Below are positions 44,134 to 51,805 of a stretch of 64,000 bases of DNA, piece after piece. The stretch lies in NCBI GenBank assembly GCA_041659605.1, contig JBAZXW010000020.1:21666-85665 (forward strand). The letters are read 5' to 3'. Source of the DNA: Solimonas sp041659605 (GTDB taxonomy: Bacteria > Pseudomonadota > Gammaproteobacteria > Nevskiales > Nevskiaceae). Every line of letters starts with the position of its first letter. Within the stretch, counting starts at the first letter, position 1. A program made the translations under genes and the position numbers. The notes under the pieces were generated by a model that was not told the origin of the DNA, made no database searches, and was given only the letters and a program-made list of their open reading frames with translations.

Positions 44134-44940
44134 TCAGCGCTTCAACGCCGGTGCGCTGAGCACACCACCATCTGCGTTCTTGGCCAGGAACATCGTCAGT
44201 GCGACCGCGACATCCGACCCGTACTGCAGATCCGGTAGACGCTGCTGCCGGAAGCAGTCGTTCAGGCGCCACTCCATCGTCCGCAGCTCGCCCTGCGAGA
44301 TCCGATAAGCCGGCCAGCTCGTGTAAGCCGCACGCGAGTCCGCGGGATCGGTCAGATTCGGCAAGGCCTGCAGACGAATGCGCTTGCCGCTCGCCGCATG
44401 ACAGGTCGAACAGGAAAAATCGTGCGGCCCAGCGCGGTAGAAGAACGTCTGCCGGCCAAGCTCGTATGCCGCCTTCTCCGCGGGATGTTCGAAGGGTACC
44501 GCCATCTTCTGCCCCTTCGAAGCGGCGACGGCATAGGCAGTCAGGGCCTCCATCTCGGAGCGCTGATCGTCGCCGTTGCCGAACGTGATCTTGAGCAGTT
44601 CCGACGGTGGAATGCCCTGCAGCGTCTCGGCGCACCAGACGATCCGCGATTCCAGATCCTGCACGCGCCCGGCGTCCTTGAAGTAACGCGGCAGCTGCGC
44701 ATACGCGCCGGCAACGACGCCCTTGCCCAAGCCCAGATCACACTCGCTCAGATCGGCATTCTTCGGGCCGCGCTTGGCCTTCCACAGATCCTCGCCGCGC
44801 ATCTCCCAGAACACCGCCGGATTGTCGTCACCGAACATCGCGCGGTATTCCGCGATCGGGTCGGTGTCCTGCGCCGCCACGGTCGTGGTGAGCGCGCTCG
44901 CCAGCGCGACCACCAGCCACTTCAACAGTCCGCTTCGCAT
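44134..44940 (-). CDS. soxA: sulfur-oxidation c-type cytochrome SoxA (monoheme)
   Basis: 268 residues with signal peptide (VVALASALTTTVAA). Only one CxxCH is present (DFSCSTCHAAS, about residue 176); the N-terminal domain keeps isolated cysteines (SECDLG, VWCAET) that likely form a disulfide instead of binding a second heme. The C-terminal Cys in WRLNDCFRQQ is the expected persulfide heme ligand. With SoxX it starts the Sox cycle by attaching thiosulfate to SoxY. Confidence 0.95.
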   Translation of the reverse strand: MRSGLLKWLVVALASALTTTVAAQDTDPIAEYRAMFGDDNPAVFWEMRGEDLWKAKRGPKNADLSECDLGLGKGVVAGAYAQLPRYFKDAGRVQDLESRIVWCAETLQGIPPSELLKITFGNGDDQRSEMEALTAYAVAASKGQKMAVPFEHPAEKAAYELGRQTFFYRAGPHDFSCSTCHAASGKRIRLQALPNLTDPADSRAAYTSWPAYRISQGELRTMEWRLNDCFRQQRLPDLQYGSDVAVALTMFLAKNADGGVLSAPALKR

Positions 44941-44970
44941 CGTTCTCTCCTCCGGGGCACCTGACCACGA

Positions 44971-45444
44971 TCAGGGCTTGATGTATGCATAGCCCTCTCG
45001 CGCTTGCAGCCGTGCCAGCTCCGCGACGCCGGAGGTGACGATTTCGACGTCGCCCAGCACCTGATCCGGCTCGACGTGACGGGCGATCAGCGTGTTGTTG
45101 CAAATCTTGAATTTCACACCCTCGGCCTGCAGCTCCTCGACCAGCAACTCGAACGGATAGCCGCCGTCGGTCTTCGCACCCTTGAGCATGAAATCGATGC
45201 CGTCGGCGAGACCGACGACCGCGATCTGCGCATTCGGATCGGCGACCAGGTGATTGCGGATGTTGCGCAGGCCGCGCTTGGCCTGCTCGAGGCCGGCGTC
45301 GAAGTGATACACCGCCTGCACCGGGGCCGCGCGCACCCGCGCCGCTTCCTGCACGGCTGCCGGCGCATCGCCGGCGCGCGACGGCGCCGGCACTGCGTAC
45401 AGGCCGGCACCGAACAGAGCCGCGATCAGGAAGCGCGTGAGCAT
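44971..45444 (-). CDS. exported DsrE-family protein of the sox operon
   Basis: 157 residues with signal peptide (LIAALFGAGLYAVPAPSRA). DsrE/F fold: AVYHFDAGLEQAKRGLRNIR, IAVVGLADGIDFML, LQAEGVKFKICNNTLIAR with a conserved Cys near 117. DsrE-like proteins carry sulfur on this Cys; exported versions are frequently found in sox clusters but the partner is unknown. Lies between soxZ (4-base gap) and soxA. Confidence 0.85.
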   Translation of the reverse strand: MLTRFLIAALFGAGLYAVPAPSRAGDAPAAVQEAARVRAAPVQAVYHFDAGLEQAKRGLRNIRNHLVADPNAQIAVVGLADGIDFMLKGAKTDGGYPFELLVEELQAEGVKFKICNNTLIARHVEPDQVLGDVEIVTSGVAELARLQAREGYAYIKP

Positions 45445-45448
45445 GGGA

Positions 45449-45760
45449 TCAGGCGATCGCCGCCTCGTCGGTGCGCGTTTCGCCCCTGGTGTCCTTCCAG
45501 GTCACGCTGACCATGTCGCCCTTGGCGGCACCCGAGAAACGGAACGCCAGATAGGGATTCTTCGACACCGCCGGGCCCCAGTCGGCCGACAGCACCGTCT
45601 TGCCTTTGCAGCTCACCGTGACCGTGTCGATGTAGTGCTCCGGCACGGTCGTGCCGTCCGGATTCTTGCGCAGCCCGGTTTCCATCGGATGCGCCATCAG
45701 GATCTTCACGTCCACCTTGTCGCCGGCCATCGTCGCGCGGATGCGCATGGGATCTGCCAT
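45449..45760 (-). CDS. soxZ: sulfur-compound-chelating protein SoxZ
   Basis: 103-residue immunoglobulin-like partner of SoxY. MRIRATMAGDKVDVKILMAH and METGLRKNPDGTTVPEHYID are family hallmarks; the end SVTWKDTRGETRTDEAAI is normal. It lacks its own signal peptide and is exported as a complex with SoxY through the Tat pathway. Start at ATG 45760 with AGGAGAACGA upstream. Confidence 0.96.
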   Translation of the reverse strand: MADPMRIRATMAGDKVDVKILMAHPMETGLRKNPDGTTVPEHYIDTVTVSCKGKTVLSADWGPAVSKNPYLAFRFSGAAKGDMVSVTWKDTRGETRTDEAAIA

Positions 45761-45782
45761 GTTCGTTCTCCTGTCCGATGCC

Positions 45783-46247
45783 TTAGCCGCCACAGCCGCC
45801 AAGAGTGACCTTGACCGGCTTCTGCGCGTAGAAATAACCGTCCGCCGTCTGCACCAGCGCGATCAGGTTGCAGGTCTCCGCGACCTTCACGCGCGTGGCC
45901 ACATATGCATCGACGCCTTCGCCGAATGCGAAGCGCGCGGCCAGCACACCGGGGTTCTTTTCGATCAGGACCGAGATGCTTTGCGTGCCGGCGAGCTTGC
46001 TCTCCACGGTGACCGGAACGACCGCGCCGTTCTCGGCGATCTCCGGCGTCGTCAGTACGACGTCGGCGGATTCCTTCGCGCTGCCACCGCCGTAGGCGCT
46101 GAGCACGGCGTCCAGAGACTTCGCCTCGAAGGCCTTGAGATTGCGCTCGGCGGCCAGCGCCGCGATCGGGCGCAGGACCGTGACCGCGGCCAGCGCCGCG
46201 GCCCACTGGCCGACGGTGGCCAGAAAATGACGACGGGACGATTTCAT
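45783..46247 (-). CDS. soxY: sulfur carrier protein SoxY
   Basis: 154-residue carrier whose C-terminal swinging arm GGCGG holds the Cys to which thiosulfate is bound during the Sox cycle; the ending VKVTLGGCGG is intact. Tat signal SRRHFLATVGQWAAALAAV. A second Cys (AETCNLIAL) is present in the core. Translated just before soxZ (22-base gap), as is universal. Confidence 0.96.
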   Translation of the reverse strand: MKSSRRHFLATVGQWAAALAAVTVLRPIAALAAERNLKAFEAKSLDAVLSAYGGGSAKESADVVLTTPEIAENGAVVPVTVESKLAGTQSISVLIEKNPGVLAARFAFGEGVDAYVATRVKVAETCNLIALVQTADGYFYAQKPVKVTLGGCGG

Positions 46248-46258
46248 CGCTACGAACC

Positions 46259-46612
46259 TCACTCGGTGGGTGCGCCGGCGAGCACCCAGCCGACGATCTT
46301 CTGCACATCCGCTTCCGGCACCTGCGCGTTCGGCGGCATCGGCACCTGGCCCCACACGCCGGTACCGCCGGCGCGCACCTTGGCGACCAGCTTGGCCGCA
46401 GCCGTCTTGTCGCCCGCGTACTTCTTGGCGACGTCACGGAACGCCGGGCCGACGATGGCCTTGTCGGCGCTGTGACAGGCGGTGCAGGCGTACTGCTGCG
46501 CGAGCTTGAAGGCGCTCGCGTCGGCAGCCGAGGCCAGCGCCGGCATCAGCACGCTGGCGGCGATGAGGGTCTTGAGGCCCAGGCGGGCGGAGGTGAGATT
46601 GGAAACTTGCAT
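46259..46612 (-). CDS. small class I cytochrome c of the sox operon
   Basis: 117 residues with signal peptide (LIAASVLMPALASAAD) and one heme motif YACTACHSADKAIVGPAF; axial Met in VPMPPNAQVPE. It aligns without gaps to the C-terminal heme domain of SoxD encoded directly upstream (about 48 of 82 positions identical by eye), so it arose by duplication of that domain or the reverse. Probable electron acceptor for SoxXA or SoxCD. Confidence 0.9.
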   Translation of the reverse strand: MQVSNLTSARLGLKTLIAASVLMPALASAADASAFKLAQQYACTACHSADKAIVGPAFRDVAKKYAGDKTAAAKLVAKVRAGGTGVWGQVPMPPNAQVPEADVQKIVGWVLAGAPTE

Positions 46613-46662
46613 GGGATCAGTCCGGCTATGGTCTGGTATGGGGGGAAAGATGATGATGGAAA

Positions 46663-47640
46663 TTATTCGGGAGCGCCTTGCAGCACCCATTCGATCAGGG
46701 CCTTGCGATCGCCCTCGGGGACTGCCGCCTGCGGCGGCATCGGCACCGGGCCCCAGTTGCCGGCGCCGCCCTTGGCGAGCTTGTCCATCAGGGCGGCGCC
46801 CGCGTCGGCCTGCCCTTTGTACTTGGTCGCGACATCGCGAAACGCCGGCCCGACGATCCGGTTGGCGACGCCGTGACAGGCCACGCAGGCGTGCTGCTGC
46901 GCGAGCTTGAGCCCGGCGCTGCTGGCCGCCGCCTTCTGCGCTGCTGATTCGCCCGCCGCTTCGGCCGCGCTGGCGAAGTCGGCATAGCGTCGGAAGTCCT
47001 TCGACACGTCGCCATACATCTTCGCGGTGAACGTCGGCGGCAGCTCCGAGCGGATCTCGACGGCTTTCTCGCAGTCCTTCATGCACAGATCGTTGCGCAC
47101 GTCCGCCTTGGCGTCGATCGAGCCCATGCCGTGATCGCGCGTGTAGCCATCGCGGTTGGGCATCTGCACCTTCGGCAACGAGTCCTGGTCGAGCACGGCG
47201 TCGGCCGGCAGGATGTCGTTCAGATGCAGGACATAGGCGGAAATCGCATAGGTCTCGTCGAACGTCAGCGACTTGGGCGCGGTGAACGGCATCGCGCGAT
47301 AGATGTAGTCGAACAGCGTCGTCGCGTAGTTGAGCTTGCTGCCGACGGTGCGCATCGGCGCGTTGGTCTTGAGCGAGCCGACACCGCCGGCCAGCGCCAT
47401 GTACTCGCCACCCTCGCCGAAGGTGCCGTGGCAGACCGAGCATTTCTCGTCGTAGAGCATCTGCCCGTCTGCGACCGAGCCGCTGCCCTTGGGCAGGCCC
47501 TGGCCGTCAGGACGGACGTCGATATCCCACTCGGCGACTTCGCCAGCCGTGGCCGAGCGCCCGAGGCCGTAGTCCGCGGCGAACGCCGGCAGCGCGGCAA
47601 ACGCGGCCAGCAGCAGCGCGATCCGCTCAGACCTGGACAT
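46663..47640 (-). CDS. soxD: diheme cytochrome SoxD
   Basis: 325 residues with signal peptide (IALLLAAFAALPAFAAD). Two heme sites: EKCSVCHGTFGEGGEY in the N-terminal domain and HACVACHGVANRIVG in the C-terminal domain, with Met ligands in RAMPFTAP and VPMPPQA. An Ala-rich linker (about residues 210-240) joins them. SoxD accepts electrons from SoxC, the sulfane dehydrogenase. Overlaps soxC by 14 bases. Confidence 0.95.
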   Translation of the reverse strand: MSRSERIALLLAAFAALPAFAADYGLGRSATAGEVAEWDIDVRPDGQGLPKGSGSVADGQMLYDEKCSVCHGTFGEGGEYMALAGGVGSLKTNAPMRTVGSKLNYATTLFDYIYRAMPFTAPKSLTFDETYAISAYVLHLNDILPADAVLDQDSLPKVQMPNRDGYTRDHGMGSIDAKADVRNDLCMKDCEKAVEIRSELPPTFTAKMYGDVSKDFRRYADFASAAEAAGESAAQKAAASSAGLKLAQQHACVACHGVANRIVGPAFRDVATKYKGQADAGAALMDKLAKGGAGNWGPVPMPPQAAVPEGDRKALIEWVLQGAPE

Positions 47641-48928
47641 TGTGGACCTCACCGCTCGGATCCACCTTCCAGGTCTGAATCGCGTTGTTGTGATAGATGG
47701 AACGCGAACCGCGCACCTCGCGCAGCTGGCGCATTTTCGGTTGCACGTAGCCGGTCTCGTCGACCGCGCGGCTCTGCAGCAGCGCCGGCTCACCGTTCCA
47801 GGCCCAGTCGATGCGAAAGCGCGTCAGCGCCTTGGACAGGATCGGGTTCTGCAACTCCGCCGTGCGCCAGTTGCGGCCGCCGTCGGTGGACACGTCGACG
47901 CGCTTGATCCGGCCACGCCCGGACCAGGCCAGGCCGGTGACCTGGTAGTAACCCTTGTCGAGCAGCTTCTGGCCGCCCGAGGGCGACGTGATCACCGACT
48001 TGCACTCCTGGATCCAGGTGTACTGGCGGCTCATGCCGCCGGGCATCAGGTCGCTGTAGTGCAGGCTCTCTTCGCGCGCGCTCCACGGCTGGTCGCCGAC
48101 TTCGAGACGGCGCAGCCACTTGACGCTGGACACGCCCTGCACGCCCGGCACCAAGAGGCGCAGCGGGTAGCCGTTTTCCGGCCGGATCATCTCGCCGTTC
48201 TGGCCGTAGGCGACGATGACATCGTCCAGCGCCATCGCGATCGGCAGCGTGCGCGTCAGGCCGGACGCATCGGCGCCTTCGGCAAGAATGTACTTGGCTT
48301 TCTTCCGGTCGAAGCCGCAATCGTCGAGCAGCGTCGACAGCATCACGCCGGTCCACTCGGCGCAGGACAGCATGCCGTGTGTGTATTGCACCGTCGGCAC
48401 CGAGACATTGCCCCATTCCATTGCCGAGTTCGCGCCGCACTCGACGAAATGGATGCGCGACACTGACGGGAAGCGCATCAGGTCGTTCATCGTGTAGATC
48501 TTGGGCTGCCGCACCAGGCCATTGAGCATCAGGCGATGCTGATACGGATCGATGTCCGGACGCCCGCCGTGATTGCGCTCGAAGTGCAGGCCGTTGGGGG
48601 TGATGATGCCGAACAGGTTCTGCAGCGGCGTGAATACCACCGAGGACTGCGGCGTTGTCGTCAGACCCGGCGATTCGCGGCGGAAGACCTGCTTCTCGAA
48701 CGCCGAAGGCAGGCCATACGCATTCGCGCCCACGGGTTTGCCGAGCGTCTTCGACCAGGGCGGGACCCCGAGCGCGCCTTCGCTACCGGCGAGTGCGGCG
48801 CCGGCCGCCGCAGCCGCGCTGCCGCCGAGCAGCGCCTTGAGCGCGCGGCGGCGCCCCTTGGCCACGGGCGACAGAAAATTCTCGGGCGCCGGAACGATGC
48901 GTCCCGGCTTGGGGGACTCCTGCGTCAT
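47627..48928 (-). CDS. soxC: sulfane dehydrogenase molybdenum subunit SoxC
   Basis: 433-residue sulfite-oxidase-family molybdoenzyme. The molybdenum-ligating Cys lies in HFVECGANSAMEWG (about residue 163); LRLLVPGVQGVSSVKWLRRL and VDVSTDGGRNWRTAEL are the Mo-cofactor and dimerisation domain signatures. The leader GRRRALKALLGGSAAAAAGA fits Tat export of the folded enzyme. SoxCD oxidises the sulfane sulfur on SoxY, yielding eight electrons per thiosulfate, so no sulfur globules would be needed. First gene of the leftward sox operon; AGGAG lies 7 bases upstream. Confidence 0.96.
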   Translation of the reverse strand: MTQESPKPGRIVPAPENFLSPVAKGRRRALKALLGGSAAAAAGAALAGSEGALGVPPWSKTLGKPVGANAYGLPSAFEKQVFRRESPGLTTTPQSSVVFTPLQNLFGIITPNGLHFERNHGGRPDIDPYQHRLMLNGLVRQPKIYTMNDLMRFPSVSRIHFVECGANSAMEWGNVSVPTVQYTHGMLSCAEWTGVMLSTLLDDCGFDRKKAKYILAEGADASGLTRTLPIAMALDDVIVAYGQNGEMIRPENGYPLRLLVPGVQGVSSVKWLRRLEVGDQPWSAREESLHYSDLMPGGMSRQYTWIQECKSVITSPSGGQKLLDKGYYQVTGLAWSGRGRIKRVDVSTDGGRNWRTAELQNPILSKALTRFRIDWAWNGEPALLQSRAVDETGYVQPKMRQLREVRGSRSIYHNNAIQTWKVDPSGEVHNVQV

Positions 48929-48982
48929 CTCTTCTCCTCGCTACAGGACGACGGCGATCTTTCAGTGAGGGCCACAAATCCT

Positions 48983-49005
48983 AGGGTGTAAACCCTATGG
49001 GGTAT
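48983..49005. promoter_or_regulatory. overlapping CsoR/CstR-type operators upstream of soxC
   Basis: AAACCC-TATG-GGGTAT (48990-49005) has one mismatch to ATACCC-N4-GGGTAT; it overlaps a second inverted repeat AGGGT-GTAA-ACCCT (48983-48996). It lies about 55-77 bases upstream of the soxC start, a normal position for promoter repression. The rest of 48929-49250 holds the ribosome site, a further dyad ATAC-TGGTACAG-GTAT (49125-49140) and no gene. Confidence 0.65.
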
Positions 49006-49205
49006 TGTATCGAACGCATCACCGGGTGCACTTCCAACTTTGGTCGATCGCCGTTTACAAAGCACAAACGCTACGCAATCCTGAACCTGCCGCCACCACA
49101 CCGTCTTGCCTGAGCTCTTCATGAATACTGGTACAGGTATCAGCTCAGCACCCTGACCAGGGACTTCCTTGAAGCATACTCAGCGGCAGCTTACAATTCC
49201 AGTAG

Positions 49206-49232
49206 GGAATATCGTTATTCCATTTTAGAATA
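49206..49232. promoter_or_regulatory. AT-rich dyads before the persulfide dioxygenase gene
   Basis: GGAATA-TCGT-TATTCC (49206-49221) is a perfect inverted repeat and overlaps TATTC-CATTTTA-GAATA (49216-49232). GAAT/ATTC dyads of this sort resemble operators of ArsR-family sulfide sensors (BigR/SqrR). The start codon is only 18 bases downstream, so binding would block initiation. Confidence 0.5.
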
Positions 49233-49250
49233 TACACCGACGAATTGAGC

Positions 49251-49946
49251 ATGATCTTCCGTCAGTTTTTTGATCCCGTATCGAGCACCTACACCTATCT
49301 GCTGGCATCGGGCCGCGGTCGTGAAGCCTTGATCATCGACCCGGTCAAGGAGCAGACCTCCCAGTATCTGGCGGCGATCGAGGCGCTGGACCTCCGGCTC
49401 GTGCGCGCGATCGACACGCATACGCACGCGGATCACATCACCGCACTGGGCGATCTGCGCAGCGCGACCGGCTGCGTCACGCTGATGGGCGAGTTCACCA
49501 AGGCCCAGTGCGTGTCCGAGCGTATCCGCGACGGCCAGCGCCTCGATGTCGACGGCATCCATCTGCACGCCATCTACACGCCGGGGCACACGGACGAGTC
49601 CTTCAGCTTCGTCCTGAATCCGGACTCGCCTGAAGCCGTGTTCACCGGCGACGTGCTGCTGATCCGCGGCACCGGACGCACCGACTTCCAGGCCGGCGAT
49701 CCGCACAAGAGCTGGGACTCCATCGTCAACAAGCTGTTCCGCCTGCCGGACGACACCGTCGTGTACCCGGGGCACGACTACAAGGGCTGGACCGCGTCAT
49801 CGATCATCGAAGAGAAACGGCGCAACCCGCGCATCGCCGGAAGGACCGAAGCCGAGTACGTCGAGATCATGCGCAACTTGAATCTGCCCAATCCGAAGCT
49901 GATGGATATCGCGGTACCGGCGAATCTCGCCTGCGGGCAGAGCTGA
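49251..49946 (+). CDS. persulfide dioxygenase-like metallo-beta-lactamase (ETHE1/Blh type)
   Basis: 231 residues, cytoplasmic. MIFRQFFDPVSSTYTYLLAS at the start, DTHTHADHITALGDLR (iron ligands His-x-His), YTPGHTDESFSF (third His), FTGDVLLIRGTGRTDFQ (bridging Asp and GTGRTDFQ signature) and VVYPGHDYKG. Enzymes with this pattern oxidise glutathione persulfide to sulfite. It would detoxify or oxidise sulfane sulfur imported by the YeeE/YedE systems. No ribosome site is obvious before ATG 49251; TTG 49245 is an alternative. Confidence 0.9.
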   Translation: MIFRQFFDPVSSTYTYLLASGRGREALIIDPVKEQTSQYLAAIEALDLRLVRAIDTHTHADHITALGDLRSATGCVTLMGEFTKAQCVSERIRDGQRLDVDGIHLHAIYTPGHTDESFSFVLNPDSPEAVFTGDVLLIRGTGRTDFQAGDPHKSWDSIVNKLFRLPDDTVVYPGHDYKGWTASSIIEEKRRNPRIAGRTEAEYVEIMRNLNLPNPKLMDIAVPANLACGQS

Positions 49947-49959
49947 GCGCCCTTCGCTC

Positions 49960-51717
49960 GTGAGCGGAGCCCCCGCCCCCAGCAAGCCTTACCGGCGCCA
50001 TTGGCTGCCGCTGCTCGCCGACCTTCGCGGCGGCAGCGCCGGCCAGCTGGTGCAGGACGGCCTTGCCGGTACGATCACGGCGATCCTGCTGGTGCCGCAG
50101 GCACTGGCTTATGCGCTGCTGGCGGGCGTGCCGCCGGAAGTCGGGCTTTATGCGAGCGTGATTCCGGTCATCGTCTACGCCTGGCTCGGCACCAGCCGCA
50201 CGCTCGCGGTCGGCCCGGTGGCCGTCGCGGCGGTGATGGTGTCGTCCGCATTGATTCCGTTTGCGGACGGCGACCCGCAGCGCTACCTGGTGGGCGCGCT
50301 GATCCTGTCCGCGCTCAGCGGCGGCATCCTGCTGCTGATGGGCCTGCTGCGCCTGGGCTGGTTGACGCACTTCATCAGCCACCCGGTGCTGTCCGGCTTC
50401 ACCACCGGCGCGGCGATCTTCATCGTCGCCACGCAGCTGTCTGCGCTGAGCGGGATTCCGGTGCCGCGCGAGGCGGGCTTTCTTGCGATCTTCGCCACAC
50501 TGGCCCGGCACACCGATCAGTTGAGCCTGTCAACGACCGCCTTCGGCCTGATCTCGCTGGCACTGCTGGTCCTTGCTCGCGATCCGCTGAAACGCCTGCT
50601 CGTCGCGCGCGGGCTCGATCCGGACAAGGCCACGATCGTGTCGCGCATGGCGCCGCTGTTCGTCGTTGTGGCGGCCACGCTCGCATCCGCGGCGCTGGAC
50701 GCGCATGGGCGCCATGGCGTCGCGGTCGTCGGCACGATTCCGCAGGGACTGCCGGGCCTGTCGCTCGCGTTTCTGCGTGAAGCGGGCTGGCTCGCGCTGC
50801 TGCCGTCCGCGGCGCTGATCGCGCTGATCGGATACGTCGAAAGCATCTCCGTGGCCAAGGCCCTCGCCTTCCGCCGCGGCGAAAAGATCGATCCCGATCA
50901 GGAATTGATCGCACTGGGCGCTACGAACGTCGCCGCGGCCTGCGCCGGCGCGATGCCGGTCGCCGGCGGCTTCGCCCGCTCGATGGTGAACTTCGACGCC
51001 GGCGCACGCACGCAATTGGCTGCGATCGTCACGGCACTGTGGGTCGCGCTGTCGGCCTTCCTGTTCACCGGACTGCTCGCCGACCTGCCCAAATCGGTGC
51101 TCGCCGCGATCATCGTTGTCGCGGTCTGGCAGTTGGTGGACTTCCGCACCCTGCTGCACACCTGGTCCTACGACAAGGGCGATGCCGCGGCGCAGGCCCT
51201 GACCATCGTCGGCGTGCTGCTGCTCGGCATCGAGCGCGGCCTGCTTTCCGGCGCGACGCTGTCGCTGCTGCTGTTCCTCTATCGCACCAGCCGGCCGCAC
51301 ATCGCCGTCGTCGGCCGGCTCGGCGACACCGAGCACTATCGCAACGTGCTGCGCCACCCGGTGCGCACCTGGCGCGGGCTGCTGCTGGTGCGCGTCGACG
51401 AGAACCTGTACTTCGCCGATGCGCCGCGCGTGGAGTCCGAACTGCATCGCCTGATCGTCGAGCATCAACCGCTGAACAACGTCGTGCTGATCATGTCCGG
51501 CGTTGCCTACGTCGACACCAGCGGACTTGATGTGCTCGACACGCTGGAGCGCGCCCTCGCCGCGCGTGGCGTCCGCCTGCATCTCGCGGAGGTCAAGGGT
51601 CCGGTGATGGACCGACTCAACAGCACCGGACTGATCCAGCGCCTGGGCAAGGAACGCATCCACCTGTCAGCACACAACGCTGTCTGCGCGATCCGCGGGC
51701 TCACCGATCCGAACTGA
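49960..51717 (+). CDS. SulP-family anion transporter with STAS domain
   Basis: 585 residues: about 11-12 hydrophobic segments, then a cytoplasmic STAS domain from about residue 450 (VLIMSGVAYVDTSGLDVLDT). GLAGTITAILLVPQALAYAL and LAGVPPEVGLYASVIPVIVY are the SulP signature; YVESISVAKALAFRRGEKID and GAMPVAGGFARSMVNFDAGA are conserved. SulP proteins carry sulfate or bicarbonate. Beside a persulfide dioxygenase, sulfate or sulfite handling is likely; bicarbonate uptake for CO2 fixation is an alternative. GTG start 13 bases after the dioxygenase. Confidence 0.9.
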   Translation: MSGAPAPSKPYRRHWLPLLADLRGGSAGQLVQDGLAGTITAILLVPQALAYALLAGVPPEVGLYASVIPVIVYAWLGTSRTLAVGPVAVAAVMVSSALIPFADGDPQRYLVGALILSALSGGILLLMGLLRLGWLTHFISHPVLSGFTTGAAIFIVATQLSALSGIPVPREAGFLAIFATLARHTDQLSLSTTAFGLISLALLVLARDPLKRLLVARGLDPDKATIVSRMAPLFVVVAATLASAALDAHGRHGVAVVGTIPQGLPGLSLAFLREAGWLALLPSAALIALIGYVESISVAKALAFRRGEKIDPDQELIALGATNVAAACAGAMPVAGGFARSMVNFDAGARTQLAAIVTALWVALSAFLFTGLLADLPKSVLAAIIVVAVWQLVDFRTLLHTWSYDKGDAAAQALTIVGVLLLGIERGLLSGATLSLLLFLYRTSRPHIAVVGRLGDTEHYRNVLRHPVRTWRGLLLVRVDENLYFADAPRVESELHRLIVEHQPLNNVVLIMSGVAYVDTSGLDVLDTLERALAARGVRLHLAEVKGPVMDRLNSTGLIQRLGKERIHLSAHNAVCAIRGLTDPN

Positions 51718-51805
51718 CCGCCGTACCGTCAACACCCTGAGTAGTTGACGTAAGATCGCTTCTCCACGCCGGCATGCGTGGCGAGAAAAGAGCAGGAGGA
51801 GAGAC

